In this document: positions 1 to 8,855 of the stretch, one piece after another
Position numbering within the stretch: the first letter of the stretch is position 1
Layout: every line of letters starts with the position of its first letter
NCBI GenBank assembly: GCA_019636235.1
Contig: JAHBXW010000001.1
Coordinates: 558,001-622,000 of the forward strand
DNA from: Planctomyces sp.
GTDB lineage: Bacteria > Planctomycetota > Planctomycetia > Planctomycetales > Planctomycetaceae
Direction: 5' to 3'
DNA: 64,000 nucleotides
Notes under the pieces: generated by a model
What the model was told of the DNA's origin: nothing
The model's input: the letters and a program-made list of their open reading frames with translations, nothing else
Database searches by the model: none
Program-made: the position numbers and the translations under genes

Positions 1-527
1 AGAGCCGGCGAGCCCCCGACGCCATGCAGCGGCGCGTAACGAAGTTCATTCGTCTTCCACAGGATGTCGCCGTCGAGCGACAGCGCCGCCGTGCCGTGCG
101 GTCCGAAGTGCACGTACACGCGGCCGTCGGCGACGATCGGCGAGGCGCTGGCGTGGCTGTTCTTCTTGTGGATCTCGACGCGGCCGCGCTGCGAGAAGAC
201 CTCGCGGGCCCACAGCACTTCGCCGGAATCCGCCGCCAGACAGAGCGCCTGCAGCGACTGGTCCTCTCCCTCACCCGGCACGGCGGTCGTCAGAAAGATC
301 CGTCCCTCGACGATCGCTGGAGAGGACCAGCCCAGGCCGGGAAGCGGCGTCTTCCACGCCACGTTCTCCGATTCGCTCCACGTCGCCGGCAGATCCCGGG
401 CCGCGCTGATTCCCTGACCGGCCGGGCCTCGGAACTCCGTCCAGTCGCCGGCGACCACGAGTTCTCCCAGGCAGCACAGGACCGCCGCGATTGACAGACG
501 CCGCATTTCGCAGCGAGACCACGCCAT
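1..527 (-). CDS. PQQ-binding-like beta-propeller protein (N-terminal part, cut by window edge)
   Basis: The reading frame runs off the left edge, so about 175 N-terminal residues are visible. A short signal peptide (MRRLSIAAVLCCLGELVVAG, after a seven-residue lead) is followed by DWTEFRGPAGQGIS. That opening, with its W-x-x-F-R-G-P core, is typical of the secreted PQQ-like or BamB-like beta-propellers abundant in planctomycetes. Blade-like stretches follow (SSPAIVEGRIFLTT, LCLAADSGEVLWAREV, ASASPIVADGRVYVHFG). The ATG at 527 was chosen because an AAAGGA Shine-Dalgarno lies just upstream; ATG codons at 554 and 506 are in frame alternatives. These proteins are exported and often act in carbohydrate or sulfate-ester degradation, but the substrate cannot be read here. 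Confidence 0.85.
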   Translation of the reverse strand, partial: MAWSRCEMRRLSIAAVLCCLGELVVAGDWTEFRGPAGQGISAARDLPATWSESENVAWKTPLPGLGWSSPAIVEGRIFLTTAVPGEGEDQSLQALCLAADSGEVLWAREVFSQRGRVEIHKKNSHASASPIVADGRVYVHFGPHGTAALSLDGDILWKTNELRYAPLHGVGGSPA

Positions 528-580
528 GGCAGTTTCGTCCTTTCGCTCGTTCATCACTCCGCGCTGAGCCGCGCGGGGCG

Positions 581-1528
581 TCACTGATCCTTCGAGTCCG
601 CGGGAATCCATCCATTGCCGGCCATCCAGTCCCGGGCGCGATCCGGCCAGGTCGTCGCCGGCTGACTGGTGCGCCGCAGTCCGTAGCCGTGCCCCCCCTT
701 CGGATACACGTGCACTTCCACCGGCACGCTGGCCCGGTGCAGCGCCAGCGACCAGGCCAGCACATTCTCCACGCCGACGCCATCATCCTGAGCCATCGTC
801 AGGAATGACGGAGGATGGTCCTTGGTCACCGGGAGGTCAGACGAAACCGCGCCCCCCGCCGACTTGTCGACGAGATACCCCGGATAGACGAGCACGGAAA
901 AGTCCGGACGGCAGCTCTGCGAGTCGGCCTCATCGACGATGTCGTAGGTCCGCTGTTCGAAATTGGCCCCCAGCGACGCCGCGAGATGCCCTCCCGCGGA
1001 GAACCCCAACACGCCGATCCGCTGCGGGTCGATGCCGAGTTCGCCGGCGTGCAGCCGCAACAGCCCCATCGCCCGCTGGGCGTCCTGCAGCGGCGCCGCT
1101 GGACGCGATTCACCCGGCTTGCGCGGCACGCGGTATTTCAGCAGGACGCCCGTCACGCCAATCGAGTTCAGCCATTCGCAGACCTCCCAGCCCTCGAGGT
1201 CGTACGCCAGGATGTGATAGCCGCCGCCGGGGCAGACCAGCACGGCGGCGCCGGTGTTGTTGTCCGCCGGCGCGGGGAAGATCGTCATCGTCGGGCGGTG
1301 CACGTTCCCGAGACGCACCACGGGCTTGCCGGCGACTTCGCCTTCATCGGGCTTGGACAGGTTGCCTTCGGGGGCGGCAGGCTCGGCCGGTTCGCCCGGC
1401 GCGACGTCCGGCCACAGCGAGATCTGCCGGAAGGGCCCCGCAGCCCAGGCCGATTGGCCCTGCCCTGTCAACAGGACCGTCGCCGTCAGCAGTCCCAGCC
1501 CCCAGCGCCACGTCGTCCCCGGCAGCAT
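581..1528 (-). CDS. Secreted alpha/beta hydrolase (esterase, acetylxylan-esterase or BD-FAE like)
   Basis: Predicted 315-residue exported esterase. A signal peptide covers about residues 1-30 (hydrophobic GLGLLTATVLLTG, cleavage near AWAAG). The oxyanion motif CPGGGYH is at about 99-105, the nucleophile elbow GFSAGG has Ser177, the acid is Asp248 or Asp249 in AQDDG, and His280 lies in GGHGYG. This arrangement matches the hydrolases that deacetylate plant polysaccharides. The ATG at 1528 was preferred to a GTG at 1564 because GGGAGAGACGAG directly precedes it and it gives a normal signal peptide. It is followed on the same strand by the PQQ-propeller gene, 53 bases downstream, so the two may be co-transcribed. 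The substrate is inferred only. Confidence 0.85.
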   Translation of the reverse strand: MLPGTTWRWGLGLLTATVLLTGQGQSAWAAGPFRQISLWPDVAPGEPAEPAAPEGNLSKPDEGEVAGKPVVRLGNVHRPTMTIFPAPADNNTGAAVLVCPGGGYHILAYDLEGWEVCEWLNSIGVTGVLLKYRVPRKPGESRPAAPLQDAQRAMGLLRLHAGELGIDPQRIGVLGFSAGGHLAASLGANFEQRTYDIVDEADSQSCRPDFSVLVYPGYLVDKSAGGAVSSDLPVTKDHPPSFLTMAQDDGVGVENVLAWSLALHRASVPVEVHVYPKGGHGYGLRRTSQPATTWPDRARDWMAGNGWIPADSKDQ

Positions 1529-1607
1529 CTCGTCTCTCCCACTCAGAGCCGATTGAAACGCCACGCCGCGCGTCGCGGCGACGAAGTCCGCCTGTCCGCC
1601 GTCGAAT

Positions 1608-2534
1608 TCAATCCAGCCTTTTGACCGCCTCCCGCACCGACGCCAGGCACAGCTCGATGTCCGACAGCGGATTCTGTTCGCTTTCCTCGTACTCCAGCGC
1701 CACGACGCTGTCGTAGTTCAGCTTGCGCAGTTCGCGGAGCGTCCCCACGACGTCCAGCTCCCCCTCGCCGAGGATCGTGAAGATCTTGCCTTCCCGCTTG
1801 AGCATGTTGACCCGATGCTCGGGCAATTCCCGCGACAGCCGGGCGATGTCCTGTTCCGAGCGGATCGACCGGACGTCCTTGAGGTGCACGCCGAACACCC
1901 GGGGGCCGAACTTCTGAATCACTTCGACGGGATCTTCATCGCTGCGGAGATAATGCCCGGTGTCGACGCAGGCGCCGATCTTCGGATGCCGGTCCCGCAC
2001 CCATTTCAGAACGTCGTCGGCCTTGTCGTAACGGTGCCCCGGTCCGTGATTGTGAATGCCGATGGCGACGTCGTACTCCTCCACCAGCTTGTCGAGCAGA
2101 TCGAATGTCTCCGCGTTCGGCTCCGGGTCGGCCGACAGCGACTTCAGGTCCATGGCCTTCGCGAAATCGAACAGCTCCCGGGCCTTTGTCTCATCCGGGC
2201 TGAACGGCACGACGCCATAGGCCAGCAGCGTCACGCCGGCGTCCGCGAGGCGCTGGCGGCTCTCCTCGACCTGGGCGGGCAACGTGCTCAGCGGCACGTG
2301 CTTGGGGAATGATTCCCAGTAGCGCACGCCGAGCGTGCGGGTGTGCTTCAGCGCGTCGTCAGCGTCGTAGACGCGGAGCGAGTAGCTCTGCAGTCCGACT
2401 TTGAATCCGCCGTACGGGTCGGCCTCATCGGCGAATCCCCAGGCTTCCAAAGCGGCGATGGAGGCGGCCGCGGCCGAGGCTTGGAGGAACGTCCGGCGAG
2501 TCAGAAACGCGGGATCAGCGAGCATGGCAGGCAT
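1608..2534 (-). CDS. Sugar phosphate isomerase/epimerase-like TIM-barrel protein with Tat signal
   Basis: Protein of 308 residues. A twin-arginine signal (TRRTFLQASAAAASIAALEA) comes first and indicates export in folded form, followed by a xylose-isomerase-like TIM barrel. Barrel signatures are VGLQSYSLR after the signal, the metal-site strands IGIHNHGPGHR, ACVDTGHYLR and FGVHLKDV, and a late ALEYE strand. Members of this family isomerise or epimerise sugars or inositols using a divalent metal, and planctomycetes carry many Tat-exported copies of unknown substrate. It lies upstream of the esterase on the same strand, fitting a small secreted carbohydrate-processing cluster. Confidence 0.88.
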   Translation of the reverse strand: MPAMLADPAFLTRRTFLQASAAAASIAALEAWGFADEADPYGGFKVGLQSYSLRVYDADDALKHTRTLGVRYWESFPKHVPLSTLPAQVEESRQRLADAGVTLLAYGVVPFSPDETKARELFDFAKAMDLKSLSADPEPNAETFDLLDKLVEEYDVAIGIHNHGPGHRYDKADDVLKWVRDRHPKIGACVDTGHYLRSDEDPVEVIQKFGPRVFGVHLKDVRSIRSEQDIARLSRELPEHRVNMLKREGKIFTILGEGELDVVGTLRELRKLNYDSVVALEYEESEQNPLSDIELCLASVREAVKRLD

Positions 2535-3048
2535 GTCCGGGAAGGAGGCGGAGGACTGTCAGACAGGGGACGCTGAGTCTACCGGGGGGCGCGCCGCGGG
2601 GCACGTGTCGGCGCGTGAAACTGTGCGGGTTGTGTGCAGGATAGCGGTTCCTCCGCGGATGCGGTTCGTGCCGCGCATGACGGTTGTTCCATGCGCGCAA
2701 CCGCCTGTGACGCATGACATTCGGAAAAGCAGGCCCATCCCGGAGGACAGGCGGGGAATGTCTCATTGACACGACTGACATTGGCCGAATCAGAGTTGTG
2801 ACCGGGCGGATTGTCTGCGAGGGACGCAGCGCCGCCCGATCCCGGATCGGCCGGCCGACAGGCCGGGGGGACGTTCCGGTCAGATCGATCGGCGAGCCGC
2901 ATCAGGCTTGGCCCGGGTTGCCGCAGGCCGGTTTCGAACACGAAGCCAATCGCCTGCGGCTGGGGATCCCGGCCCGACGCGAACGGTCCTTTCGGGCCGC
3001 CGCACTGAGCGCCGCGCGCCGCAAACCTTCGTTCTCAGGGAGGGGAAC
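2535..3048. other. Divergent intergenic region, 514 bases, no gene seen
   Basis: No convincing open frame fits here; the frames present are rich in Arg and Pro and have no family features. The region separates the minus-strand TIM-barrel gene from the plus-strand secreted protein and so should hold both promoters. It contains an 8-base inverted repeat at 2672-2697 (listed separately) and a TTGACA at 2766 without a good -10 partner. Confidence 0.6.
2672..2697. repeat. Inverted repeat CGCGCATG-N10-CATGCGCG
   Basis: A perfect 8-base dyad with a 10-base spacer, centred about 150 bases upstream of the TIM-barrel start. It could be an operator or an RNA hairpin. No regulator gene is adjacent and no function can be assigned. 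Confidence 0.4.
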
Positions 3049-3519
3049 ATGTCTCGCATCGCATTGATGGGCGCAGTGATGCTCGCTGCGTCCAGCCTGA
3101 CGTCCGTTCAGGCCCAGGAGAATCGCGGCCACGCCGCCGCCTTCCAGACAATCGCCCGGCAGGCGCCCGTCCAGCCGGCCAGCCATGCGGGCGTCGCCGT
3201 CGACGAATCCGGCGCCGTCCTGGGAGGGGCCGCCTACCCGCGACTCAACGCTCCGCTGTACCCCTCGCCGGTGCAGTCGATCCAGCCCTGGAGCGGCGGC
3301 ACGATCATCACCAACCAGGCCCTCGCGCCGCACGAGATGCTGTACCCGCACAAGTACCACGCCATGTATCCCCCCTTCTACTACCGCGTGAAGGGCTGCT
3401 GGGTGTGGACGCCGTTCGGCATGCGGCAGCACGAACAGTGGAAGCTGCAGGGGACCGAAGTGAAGGTGAACTACCGGTCCACCTACGCCCCCTTCTCGGG
3501 CTTCCATCCGCGTCACTGA
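3049..3519 (+). CDS. Small secreted protein, planctomycete type, function unknown
   Basis: Protein of 156 residues starting at an ATG preceded by the strong ribosome site GGGAGGGG. The first 23 residues (MSRIALMGAVMLAASSLTSV) form a clear Sec signal peptide ending in AQA-like QAQE. The mature part is rich in Tyr, Pro and His (YPHKYHAMYPPFYYRVKG, FGMRQHEQWKLQGTEVKVNY), a composition typical of planctomycete wall or surface proteins. No enzyme motif is visible. It is the first of three consecutive secreted genes read in the same direction, ending at a terminator, so a shared role at the cell surface is inferred. Confidence 0.8.
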   Translation: MSRIALMGAVMLAASSLTSVQAQENRGHAAAFQTIARQAPVQPASHAGVAVDESGAVLGGAAYPRLNAPLYPSPVQSIQPWSGGTIITNQALAPHEMLYPHKYHAMYPPFYYRVKGCWVWTPFGMRQHEQWKLQGTEVKVNYRSTYAPFSGFHPRH

Positions 3520-3688
3520 CGCCCGGAGCTGCGGTTCGCCGACGCCTCCCGCGGCGCGGCAGCCCCCGACCAGAAATCTCACCAGCGGCTGTGAAGCCGG
3601 CCCGCCGCGGAGACGCCCCGCGGCGCGTCAGGCCCACCGCCGTCGTTCGACACGTCACTCACATTCCGCCATGACCCAGGAGCCAGCA

Positions 3689-4411
3689 ATGGCAATTACC
3701 GCTTTTCGAAACTTCGTCCGCGGCAGCCTCGCCGGCCTGCTTGCGGTCGCTGCGACGGCCGGCGCGGTCGCGGAGGACGCCGAGGGCGTCGTCCGCATCC
3801 GGTCGCTGCCCAGCGCGGCGCAGACCCAGGTTCCGCAGGGAACCGTCATTCGCGGACAATCCCCCGCGTGGGACGACGCCGCGGAGCCGACCGACGGGAT
3901 CATTCCCGCCGGACATCGCCGCCGCGAGAAACTGGAGCAGCGGGCTCACAAGGACGCAGCCAACTGCCCGCCGGCGTACGAGTGCCCGCCGGACGCCTAC
4001 GCCTATGGCGCGGATTGTCCGCGCAGCGTGCTCAGCAACAACTGCGTCGCGCATCGCCTGCGGCTGTGCTCGATGAACCACCGCTACAAGAACCGCATGG
4101 CCAGCGCGTACATCTCGCACTGCGTCCATCGGGAGTGCGAAGAGAAGTTCAACTGGTTCCGCTGCAAGTTCGGGTTCTTCTTCCCGAGCGGCTGCTGCGG
4201 CCAGGGCTGCCCGCCGATCGGACATTATTCGATGGTCTATCCGTTGAATCCGTCGTACGCCGACGGCCGCGACGGGCAGGTCTATGCCGCCGAAGAGTAC
4301 GCCGGCCCCGTGTCGGTCCCGCTCGCGCCGGTGGTGCATCACCAGTTCAACTACGGCTGGGGCGTGCCGTCGAGCCGCCTGACGCCGATTTCCAATCCCA
4401 TCGGTTACTGA
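3689..4411 (+). CDS. Secreted cysteine-rich protein, function unknown
   Basis: Protein of 240 residues from the ATG at 3689, chosen because CAGGAG lies eight bases upstream; an in-frame ATG at 3671 lacks this. A signal peptide covers residues 1-29 (AGLLAVAATAGAVAE). The mature N-terminus, DAEGVVRIRSLP, closely resembles DAEGIIRISDC in the next gene, so the two look like diverged paralogues. Many cysteines occur in pairs or spaced motifs (CPPAYECPPD, FRCKFGFFFPSGCCGQGCPP), suggesting disulfide bonding outside the cytoplasm. No enzymatic motif was recognised. Confidence 0.8.
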   Translation: MAITAFRNFVRGSLAGLLAVAATAGAVAEDAEGVVRIRSLPSAAQTQVPQGTVIRGQSPAWDDAAEPTDGIIPAGHRRREKLEQRAHKDAANCPPAYECPPDAYAYGADCPRSVLSNNCVAHRLRLCSMNHRYKNRMASAYISHCVHRECEEKFNWFRCKFGFFFPSGCCGQGCPPIGHYSMVYPLNPSYADGRDGQVYAAEEYAGPVSVPLAPVVHHQFNYGWGVPSSRLTPISNPIGY

Positions 4412-4502
4412 GCCGCGTTCCGCCGCATCCCAGGGCCCGCGCGCTCCGGCACGTCGCGCCCGCGCTGCGGCGGACGACTCTCCAGCAGACAGGAACGCTG
4501 CC

Positions 4503-5273
4503 ATGACCTGCCTTTCCAAACTTGTGGGGGCGACGCTGGTGGTCGGCGGAATGCTGACGATCGGATCCAGCCTCCTCCAGGCCCAGAGCGGCGATGCCGA
4601 AGGCATCATCCGCATCTCGGACTGCCATCCGGGACCGTCCGGCCCCGCCGGATGCCCGGAGGGGAACTGCCCCTCCGCCGCCGGCTGTCCCTCCGGCGCC
4701 TGCCCGACCGGCGGCTGCCCCACCGGCTGCCGCAAGAGCTGCTGCATCAAGCCCTGCCGCTGCTGCCGGCACTGCGTGTACGGCTTCCTGAGCTGGCTGG
4801 ATCCGCACGGGAAGTGCACGTATTCGCCGGACCACGGCTGGTCGCCTCCGGGCAAGGTCGCCATCTGGCGGAAGCCGGTCGCCTACCACAAGTTCTACCC
4901 GGACGCGTGGACCGGTCAGTCCACCGGCGCCCCCGAAATGCGGGCCCGGCACATCCTCTACCCGACGGACACGACGCAGCTCGGGTACTACTACCAACAC
5001 GTGCCCTATTGGCAGCCAAACCCCGGGATGTATCCCCCGGCGCCGAATCCGAACGACTGGCATCAGCCGCTGTGCGGCGCCGCGAACGGCATCTGCGAGA
5101 CGGGCTTGGTCTACGAAGGTTCGACCGTCAGCGAGCCGGCCGGCGCCGTCCCCTCGGATGCGCCGAAAGAAGCCGCGCCGCTGCCGCCGGAACCGGTCAG
5201 CGCGCTGAATGCCGGCGACCTGTTCCGGGCCGGAGCCCCGTCGCTCCAGCCCACGCCGCCGGCTGCGGAATAA
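4503..5273 (+). CDS. Secreted cysteine-rich protein with Gly-Cys-Pro repeats, paralogue of upstream gene
   Basis: Protein of 256 residues. A signal peptide (VVGGMLTIGSSLLQAQ) is followed by DAEGIIRISDC, the same mature N-terminal motif as the upstream gene. Residues about 47-90 form a low-complexity Cys-rich stretch with repeats such as CPEGNCPSAAGCPSGACPTG and then CCIKPCRCCRHC. After it come a Trp/Tyr/Pro-rich segment (HGWSPPGKVAIWRKP) and an acidic Pro-rich tail. The composition suggests a disulfide-linked surface or wall component. It is the last gene before a strong terminator, so the three secreted genes probably form one transcript. Confidence 0.8.
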   Translation: MTCLSKLVGATLVVGGMLTIGSSLLQAQSGDAEGIIRISDCHPGPSGPAGCPEGNCPSAAGCPSGACPTGGCPTGCRKSCCIKPCRCCRHCVYGFLSWLDPHGKCTYSPDHGWSPPGKVAIWRKPVAYHKFYPDAWTGQSTGAPEMRARHILYPTDTTQLGYYYQHVPYWQPNPGMYPPAPNPNDWHQPLCGAANGICETGLVYEGSTVSEPAGAVPSDAPKEAAPLPPEPVSALNAGDLFRAGAPSLQPTPPAAE

Positions 5274-5312
5274 CTCTTCTGGATGCAGCGACCTCTGCCC
5301 CTCCTCAGGTCC

Positions 5313-5349
5313 GGGGAGCCGATTCCCCAATCGGCTCCCCGTTTTTTTT
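5313..5349 (+). terminator. Rho-independent terminator after the secreted-protein trio
   Basis: A perfect 12-base stem (GGGGAGCCGATT paired with AATCGGCTCCCC), a CCCC loop and then a run of eight T. This is a textbook intrinsic terminator 40 bases after the last secreted-protein gene. Confidence 0.93.
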
Positions 5350-5493
5350 GTTGCCTGGGCCGCGGGATCATTGGCTTGAAACGCGAATGCGGGCACGGCG
5401 GCTAAATGTGCCGCTGAATTCCCGGCGGGGGTCCACTATCCTGCCGTTCGCCAAGTTGCGTTCGCCTTCGCCTCGCCCGATCTCCCCGGTTCC

Positions 5494-6447
5494 ATGCAGG
5501 AGCATCTGTCTCCATCGGCCCCGATTCCTCCGCCGGCCGCTGCAGCGTCCCATGCCGCGCCCATCCCGGAAGGCTGCCCCACGCCGCTCGCCTGGCAGGA
5601 AGTGCTGGCCAGCGTGGAACGGGACGGCCGGGCCAGCGAATTCGTCGACGACGACGCGGTGGTCCGACAGATCGTCCTTGGCGACGGCCCCCCCTTGTGG
5701 TTTCTGAATGGCTTCACCGGCGACAGTCGGCTGTACGCGCTCCTCGCCTGGCTGCTTCGTGATCGCTTTGAATGCCGGCTCGTCGACATCGACTGGCGCG
5801 CCGCGCCCCCAGCCCCCGCTGCGCTGACCGACGGGCTGGCCGATGCGCTCACGGGCGCGATGCGCGCCGCCGGCGGCGGACCGCCCATTCTTTATGGAGC
5901 GGACTACGGGGCCTGCCTGGCGATCGCGATTGCGGCCCGGTCCCAGGACGCCGTCCGCGCGATGATTCTGCAGGGAGGCTTCTTGCGGCTGCGCGACTCC
6001 TGGACAGAACGCCTGCTGGCCGCGATCGGACGGCGCGTGCGCCGGCCAACCGGAACTCTCGCCGCCTGGCGGACGATTCAGGAGTCGAACCATCGCCACT
6101 GGTTCCCGCCGATGGATCCCACGCGCTGGGAGTTCCTGATGCAGAATCGCGGCGCCACGTCCGTCGCCGACCTCAGCCGTCGGCTGCGCGCCGCATCCGC
6201 CATCGACCTGCGTCCGCGCCTGTCCCAGGTCCGCGCGCCGGCACTCGTGCTGCGAACCGAAGGCGATGGCCGCGTGCGTTCCTCCGCGCAGGACGAGCTT
6301 GTCGAGCGTCTGCCGCGGGTCTCGGAAGAGATGCTGCACACCACCGGCCACTTCGCCTTTTTGACTCACCCGCACCGCGTGGCGAAACTCGTCCGCGCCT
6401 TCGCGGATTCGCTGTTGCCGTCCCCGGCCACGCCCCCTGCCCCCTGA
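5494..6447 (+). CDS. Alpha/beta-hydrolase-fold protein with Asp at the nucleophile position
   Basis: Protein of 317 residues without a signal peptide. The fold is indicated by LWFLNGFTG (oxyanion-loop region), a nucleophile-elbow motif YGADYG (Asp137 where most esterases have Ser), a late strand [12 protein letters not shown] and a conserved-type catalytic His286 in TTGHFAF. Asp nucleophiles are known in haloalkane dehalogenases and epoxide hydrolases, but the overall sequence does not match either family well, so the reaction is unknown. It sits 19 bases before the PIG-L deacetylase gene and is probably co-transcribed with it. The start has no strong ribosome site, so a later start is possible. 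Confidence 0.78.
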   Translation: MQEHLSPSAPIPPPAAAASHAAPIPEGCPTPLAWQEVLASVERDGRASEFVDDDAVVRQIVLGDGPPLWFLNGFTGDSRLYALLAWLLRDRFECRLVDIDWRAAPPAPAALTDGLADALTGAMRAAGGGPPILYGADYGACLAIAIAARSQDAVRAMILQGGFLRLRDSWTERLLAAIGRRVRRPTGTLAAWRTIQESNHRHWFPPMDPTRWEFLMQNRGATSVADLSRRLRAASAIDLRPRLSQVRAPALVLRTEGDGRVRSSAQDELVERLPRVSEEMLHTTGHFAFLTHPHRVAKLVRAFADSLLPSPATPPAP

Positions 6448-6466
6448 CCCCTGCCCCCCGCGCACG

Positions 6467-7204
6467 ATGCCACCGGAACTGCCTGAACCCGTCGATGTGA
6501 TCGCCGTCGGCGCCCATCCGGATGATGTCGAAATCGGGATCGGCGGGACGCTGGCGCGGATGGTCCGGCAGGGCTATCGCGTCGGCATCGTCGACCTGAC
6601 CGACGGCGAGCCGACGCCGCTGAGCCCCTCCCCTGAGGCGCGGCTGGCCGAGGCCCAGGAGGCCGCGCGGATCCTGGGCGTCGACTTCCGGATCACGCTG
6701 CCGTTCATCAACCGCCGGCTGTTTGACGGCTACGAGCCGCGCGTGGCGCTGGCCAGCATCCTGCGGCGCTATCGGCCGCGGCTGGTGATCGGCATCTACG
6801 GCAAGACGCCGCTGGCGTCCCCGGATCACTGGCAGGCGTCGCAGATCACCGATGCGGCGATCTTCTATTCCCGTTTATCGAAGTGGGATGCCGAGTTCGA
6901 GGGCTACGGCGTGCACACGATTGACCGTCAGCTGTGGTATCCGTTGCGGCTGAACTCCCCTGCCCGGCTGATCGAGGACGGCGCGTTCGTCGCCGATATT
7001 TCGGACACGCTGGACGTCAAACTGGCGGCGATCCGAGCCTTCGCCTCTCAGTTTCCGCCCGCCAAGGAACGGGTGTTTCGGATGGTCCAGGCGCATGCCC
7101 ATTTTTACGGCGGCGCGGCCGGGTTTCTCGCGGGAGAGCTGCTGATCGCCCCGTCCTGGGTGGGCGTCCGGGACGTCGTCGAATCGATCTGCGATCCGGG
7201 GTGA
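6467..7204 (+). CDS. PIG-L family deacetylase (BshB1-like)
   Basis: Protein of 245 residues. The zinc-binding AHPDDVE motif (His17, Asp19, Asp20) and the later SPDHWQ motif supply the usual metal ligands and catalytic Asp of PIG-L/LmbE N-deacetylases. The length and the motif [15 protein letters not shown] resemble BshB1, which deacetylates GlcNAc-malate in bacillithiol synthesis, but related proteins act on other N-acetylglucosaminyl compounds. Neither BshA nor BshC is in this window, so the assignment stays at family level. Confidence 0.88.
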   Translation: MPPELPEPVDVIAVGAHPDDVEIGIGGTLARMVRQGYRVGIVDLTDGEPTPLSPSPEARLAEAQEAARILGVDFRITLPFINRRLFDGYEPRVALASILRRYRPRLVIGIYGKTPLASPDHWQASQITDAAIFYSRLSKWDAEFEGYGVHTIDRQLWYPLRLNSPARLIEDGAFVADISDTLDVKLAAIRAFASQFPPAKERVFRMVQAHAHFYGGAAGFLAGELLIAPSWVGVRDVVESICDPG

Positions 7205-7220
7205 TGTCCCGCGCGGCGGA

Positions 7221-8129
7221 TCAGCGTTTGGACTTCCGGCGACTGCGCGCGTCCAGGTACGCGCCCAGCGCCTTCGCGTAAGGCTGCGTGGTGTCGAGCT
7301 GCACCAGGTCCACGCCGGAGTGGCTGCAGATGTCCGTCAGTCCCGACTGAAACGCCTGAAACTGTTCGAGGTAGGCGGCCCGCAGCCGATGCGGATCGAC
7401 CAGGATCCGATGCTGCGATCGTTCCAGACTGCGAAACAGCGTCGGCCGGTTGAACGGGAACTCGCGCTCTTCAGGCGCGATGATCTGAAACAGAATCACC
7501 TCATGCCGCGCGTGCTGAAACGCCTTGAGCGCCTGCGTGAGGGGCGGCAATTGATCAAAGAAGTCGCTGAGGATCACAACCAGGCTGCGACGTTTGAGCG
7601 TCGGGATCAGCCGGGTGAACACGTTGGCCAGGCTCGTCTCCCCGCCAGTCTCCCAGTTCTTCAGCATCTGCGTCAGCCGCTGGAAGGTGTGCGGCGACAC
7701 GGCCGGCTCGATCCGTTCGCGAACGTCGGCATCGAACGTGACGAGCCCCACCGCGTCCCGCTGCGACACCAGAAGGTAGCCCAGCGCCGAGGCGAGATAC
7801 CGGGCGTACACGAACTTCGACAACGTGCTCTCGCCATACCCCATGCTGCCCGACCCGTCGACCACCAGGTACGAGCGGAGGTTGGTCTCTTCCTCGAATT
7901 CCTTGACGTAATGCCGGCCCGTCTTGCCGAACGCTCGCCAGTCGATGTGCCGGATTTCATCGCCGGGGTAGTACTGGCGATGCTCGACGAATTCGACGCT
8001 CGAGCCTTTGAACGGACTCTTGTGCTGACCGATCATGTAGCCTTCGACGATCAGCCGCGCCGCGACATCGAGTCCGGCGAACCGGGCCAGTGCCGTCGGG
8101 TCTTCGAGAGGCGGCAGCGATTCCGACAT
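7221..8129 (-). CDS. DUF58 protein with von Willebrand A-like domain
   Basis: Protein of 302 residues. The DUF58 signature (SVEFVEHRQYYPGDEIRHID) lies at about residues 44-63, followed by a vWA-like domain with the MIDAS motif DGSGSMGYG and strands VGLVTFDADV and LVVILSDFFD. DUF58 proteins normally work with a MoxR-type AAA ATPase and BatA-like proteins in assembling or activating envelope complexes. No MoxR gene lies next to it here. It converges with the PIG-L gene, only 16 bases away. Confidence 0.88.
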   Translation of the reverse strand: MSESLPPLEDPTALARFAGLDVAARLIVEGYMIGQHKSPFKGSSVEFVEHRQYYPGDEIRHIDWRAFGKTGRHYVKEFEEETNLRSYLVVDGSGSMGYGESTLSKFVYARYLASALGYLLVSQRDAVGLVTFDADVRERIEPAVSPHTFQRLTQMLKNWETGGETSLANVFTRLIPTLKRRSLVVILSDFFDQLPPLTQALKAFQHARHEVILFQIIAPEEREFPFNRPTLFRSLERSQHRILVDPHRLRAAYLEQFQAFQSGLTDICSHSGVDLVQLDTTQPYAKALGAYLDARSRRKSKR

Positions 8130-8158
8130 CGGGCGAACCGGGGCGGGCGGGAATGAGT

Positions 8159-8749
8159 TCAGGCGAGGGAAGTTGCGTTCTGCGGGGCTGCGGACGCCGC
8201 CCGATTCGCCAGCCGTCGCAACTGCTCGGCGATGGCCTCCAACAGCACGGCGGCGGCCTCCATTTGACGCAGCAGCCGGAATTCCAGCGGGTCCCCAGTG
8301 GGCTGGGCCTCGAGCCGGAGGGCGTCGGCGAAGTTCACAGGTTCCGCGAAAGCGACTTGGTCCGCACGCTGCAGCACCTGCACGAAGATGCGGCCATCCA
8401 GTTCAGCCGGGGCATCCGGCCCCAGGTGTCCGGTGATTGTCGCGGCCAGGTCCGCCTCGGGAGTCGTCCGCAGGAGCGCCTCCGCCAGCGCCCGAGAGGT
8501 CCCTGCGCCGACGCTGTCCGGTTCGGGAGGGACGAGATGCGGCGGATCGACGCCCAGCCAGGCCATCTTTGTTTCCGTCCGGTAGACGACGGCCGATCCG
8601 CACAGCCAGCACGAACCGCCGGGAATGCCTCCCAGCGCAGCGGCAGCCAGCCCGGCCGTGCAGCTTTCCGCCAGCGCCAGCTTCAGCCGCAGCCCGGCAA
8701 TCAGTCCCCCGACCTCGCGGGCGGAGTGCGTCAACCGGGGCGTCAGCAT
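8159..8749 (-). CDS. CinA C-terminal-domain amidohydrolase (PncC-like)
   Basis: Protein of 196 residues. The motif LAESCTAGLAAAAL matches the active-site segment of stand-alone CinA C-domains, which deamidate nicotinamide mononucleotide for NAD recycling. Supporting segments are GGIPGGSCWLCGSAVVY and ATITGHLGP. The ATG at 8749 was chosen because longer frames run into the divergent aminotransferase gene and lose family resemblance. The C-terminus carries an extra helical, Ala-rich tail. It lies 29 bases upstream of the DUF58 gene on the same strand. Confidence 0.85.
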   Translation of the reverse strand: MLTPRLTHSAREVGGLIAGLRLKLALAESCTAGLAAAALGGIPGGSCWLCGSAVVYRTETKMAWLGVDPPHLVPPEPDSVGAGTSRALAEALLRTTPEADLAATITGHLGPDAPAELDGRIFVQVLQRADQVAFAEPVNFADALRLEAQPTGDPLEFRLLRQMEAAAVLLEAIAEQLRRLANRAASAAPQNATSLA

Positions 8750-8855
8750 CGAGTCATCATCGCGAAGGAAGGGCGAGACAGGGGCCGCTGACGTCGCTTG
8801 TGAGGCTCCGCCGCGACCGATAGTGTGGCAGCGTCTCACCCTGAAAGGAACTTCT

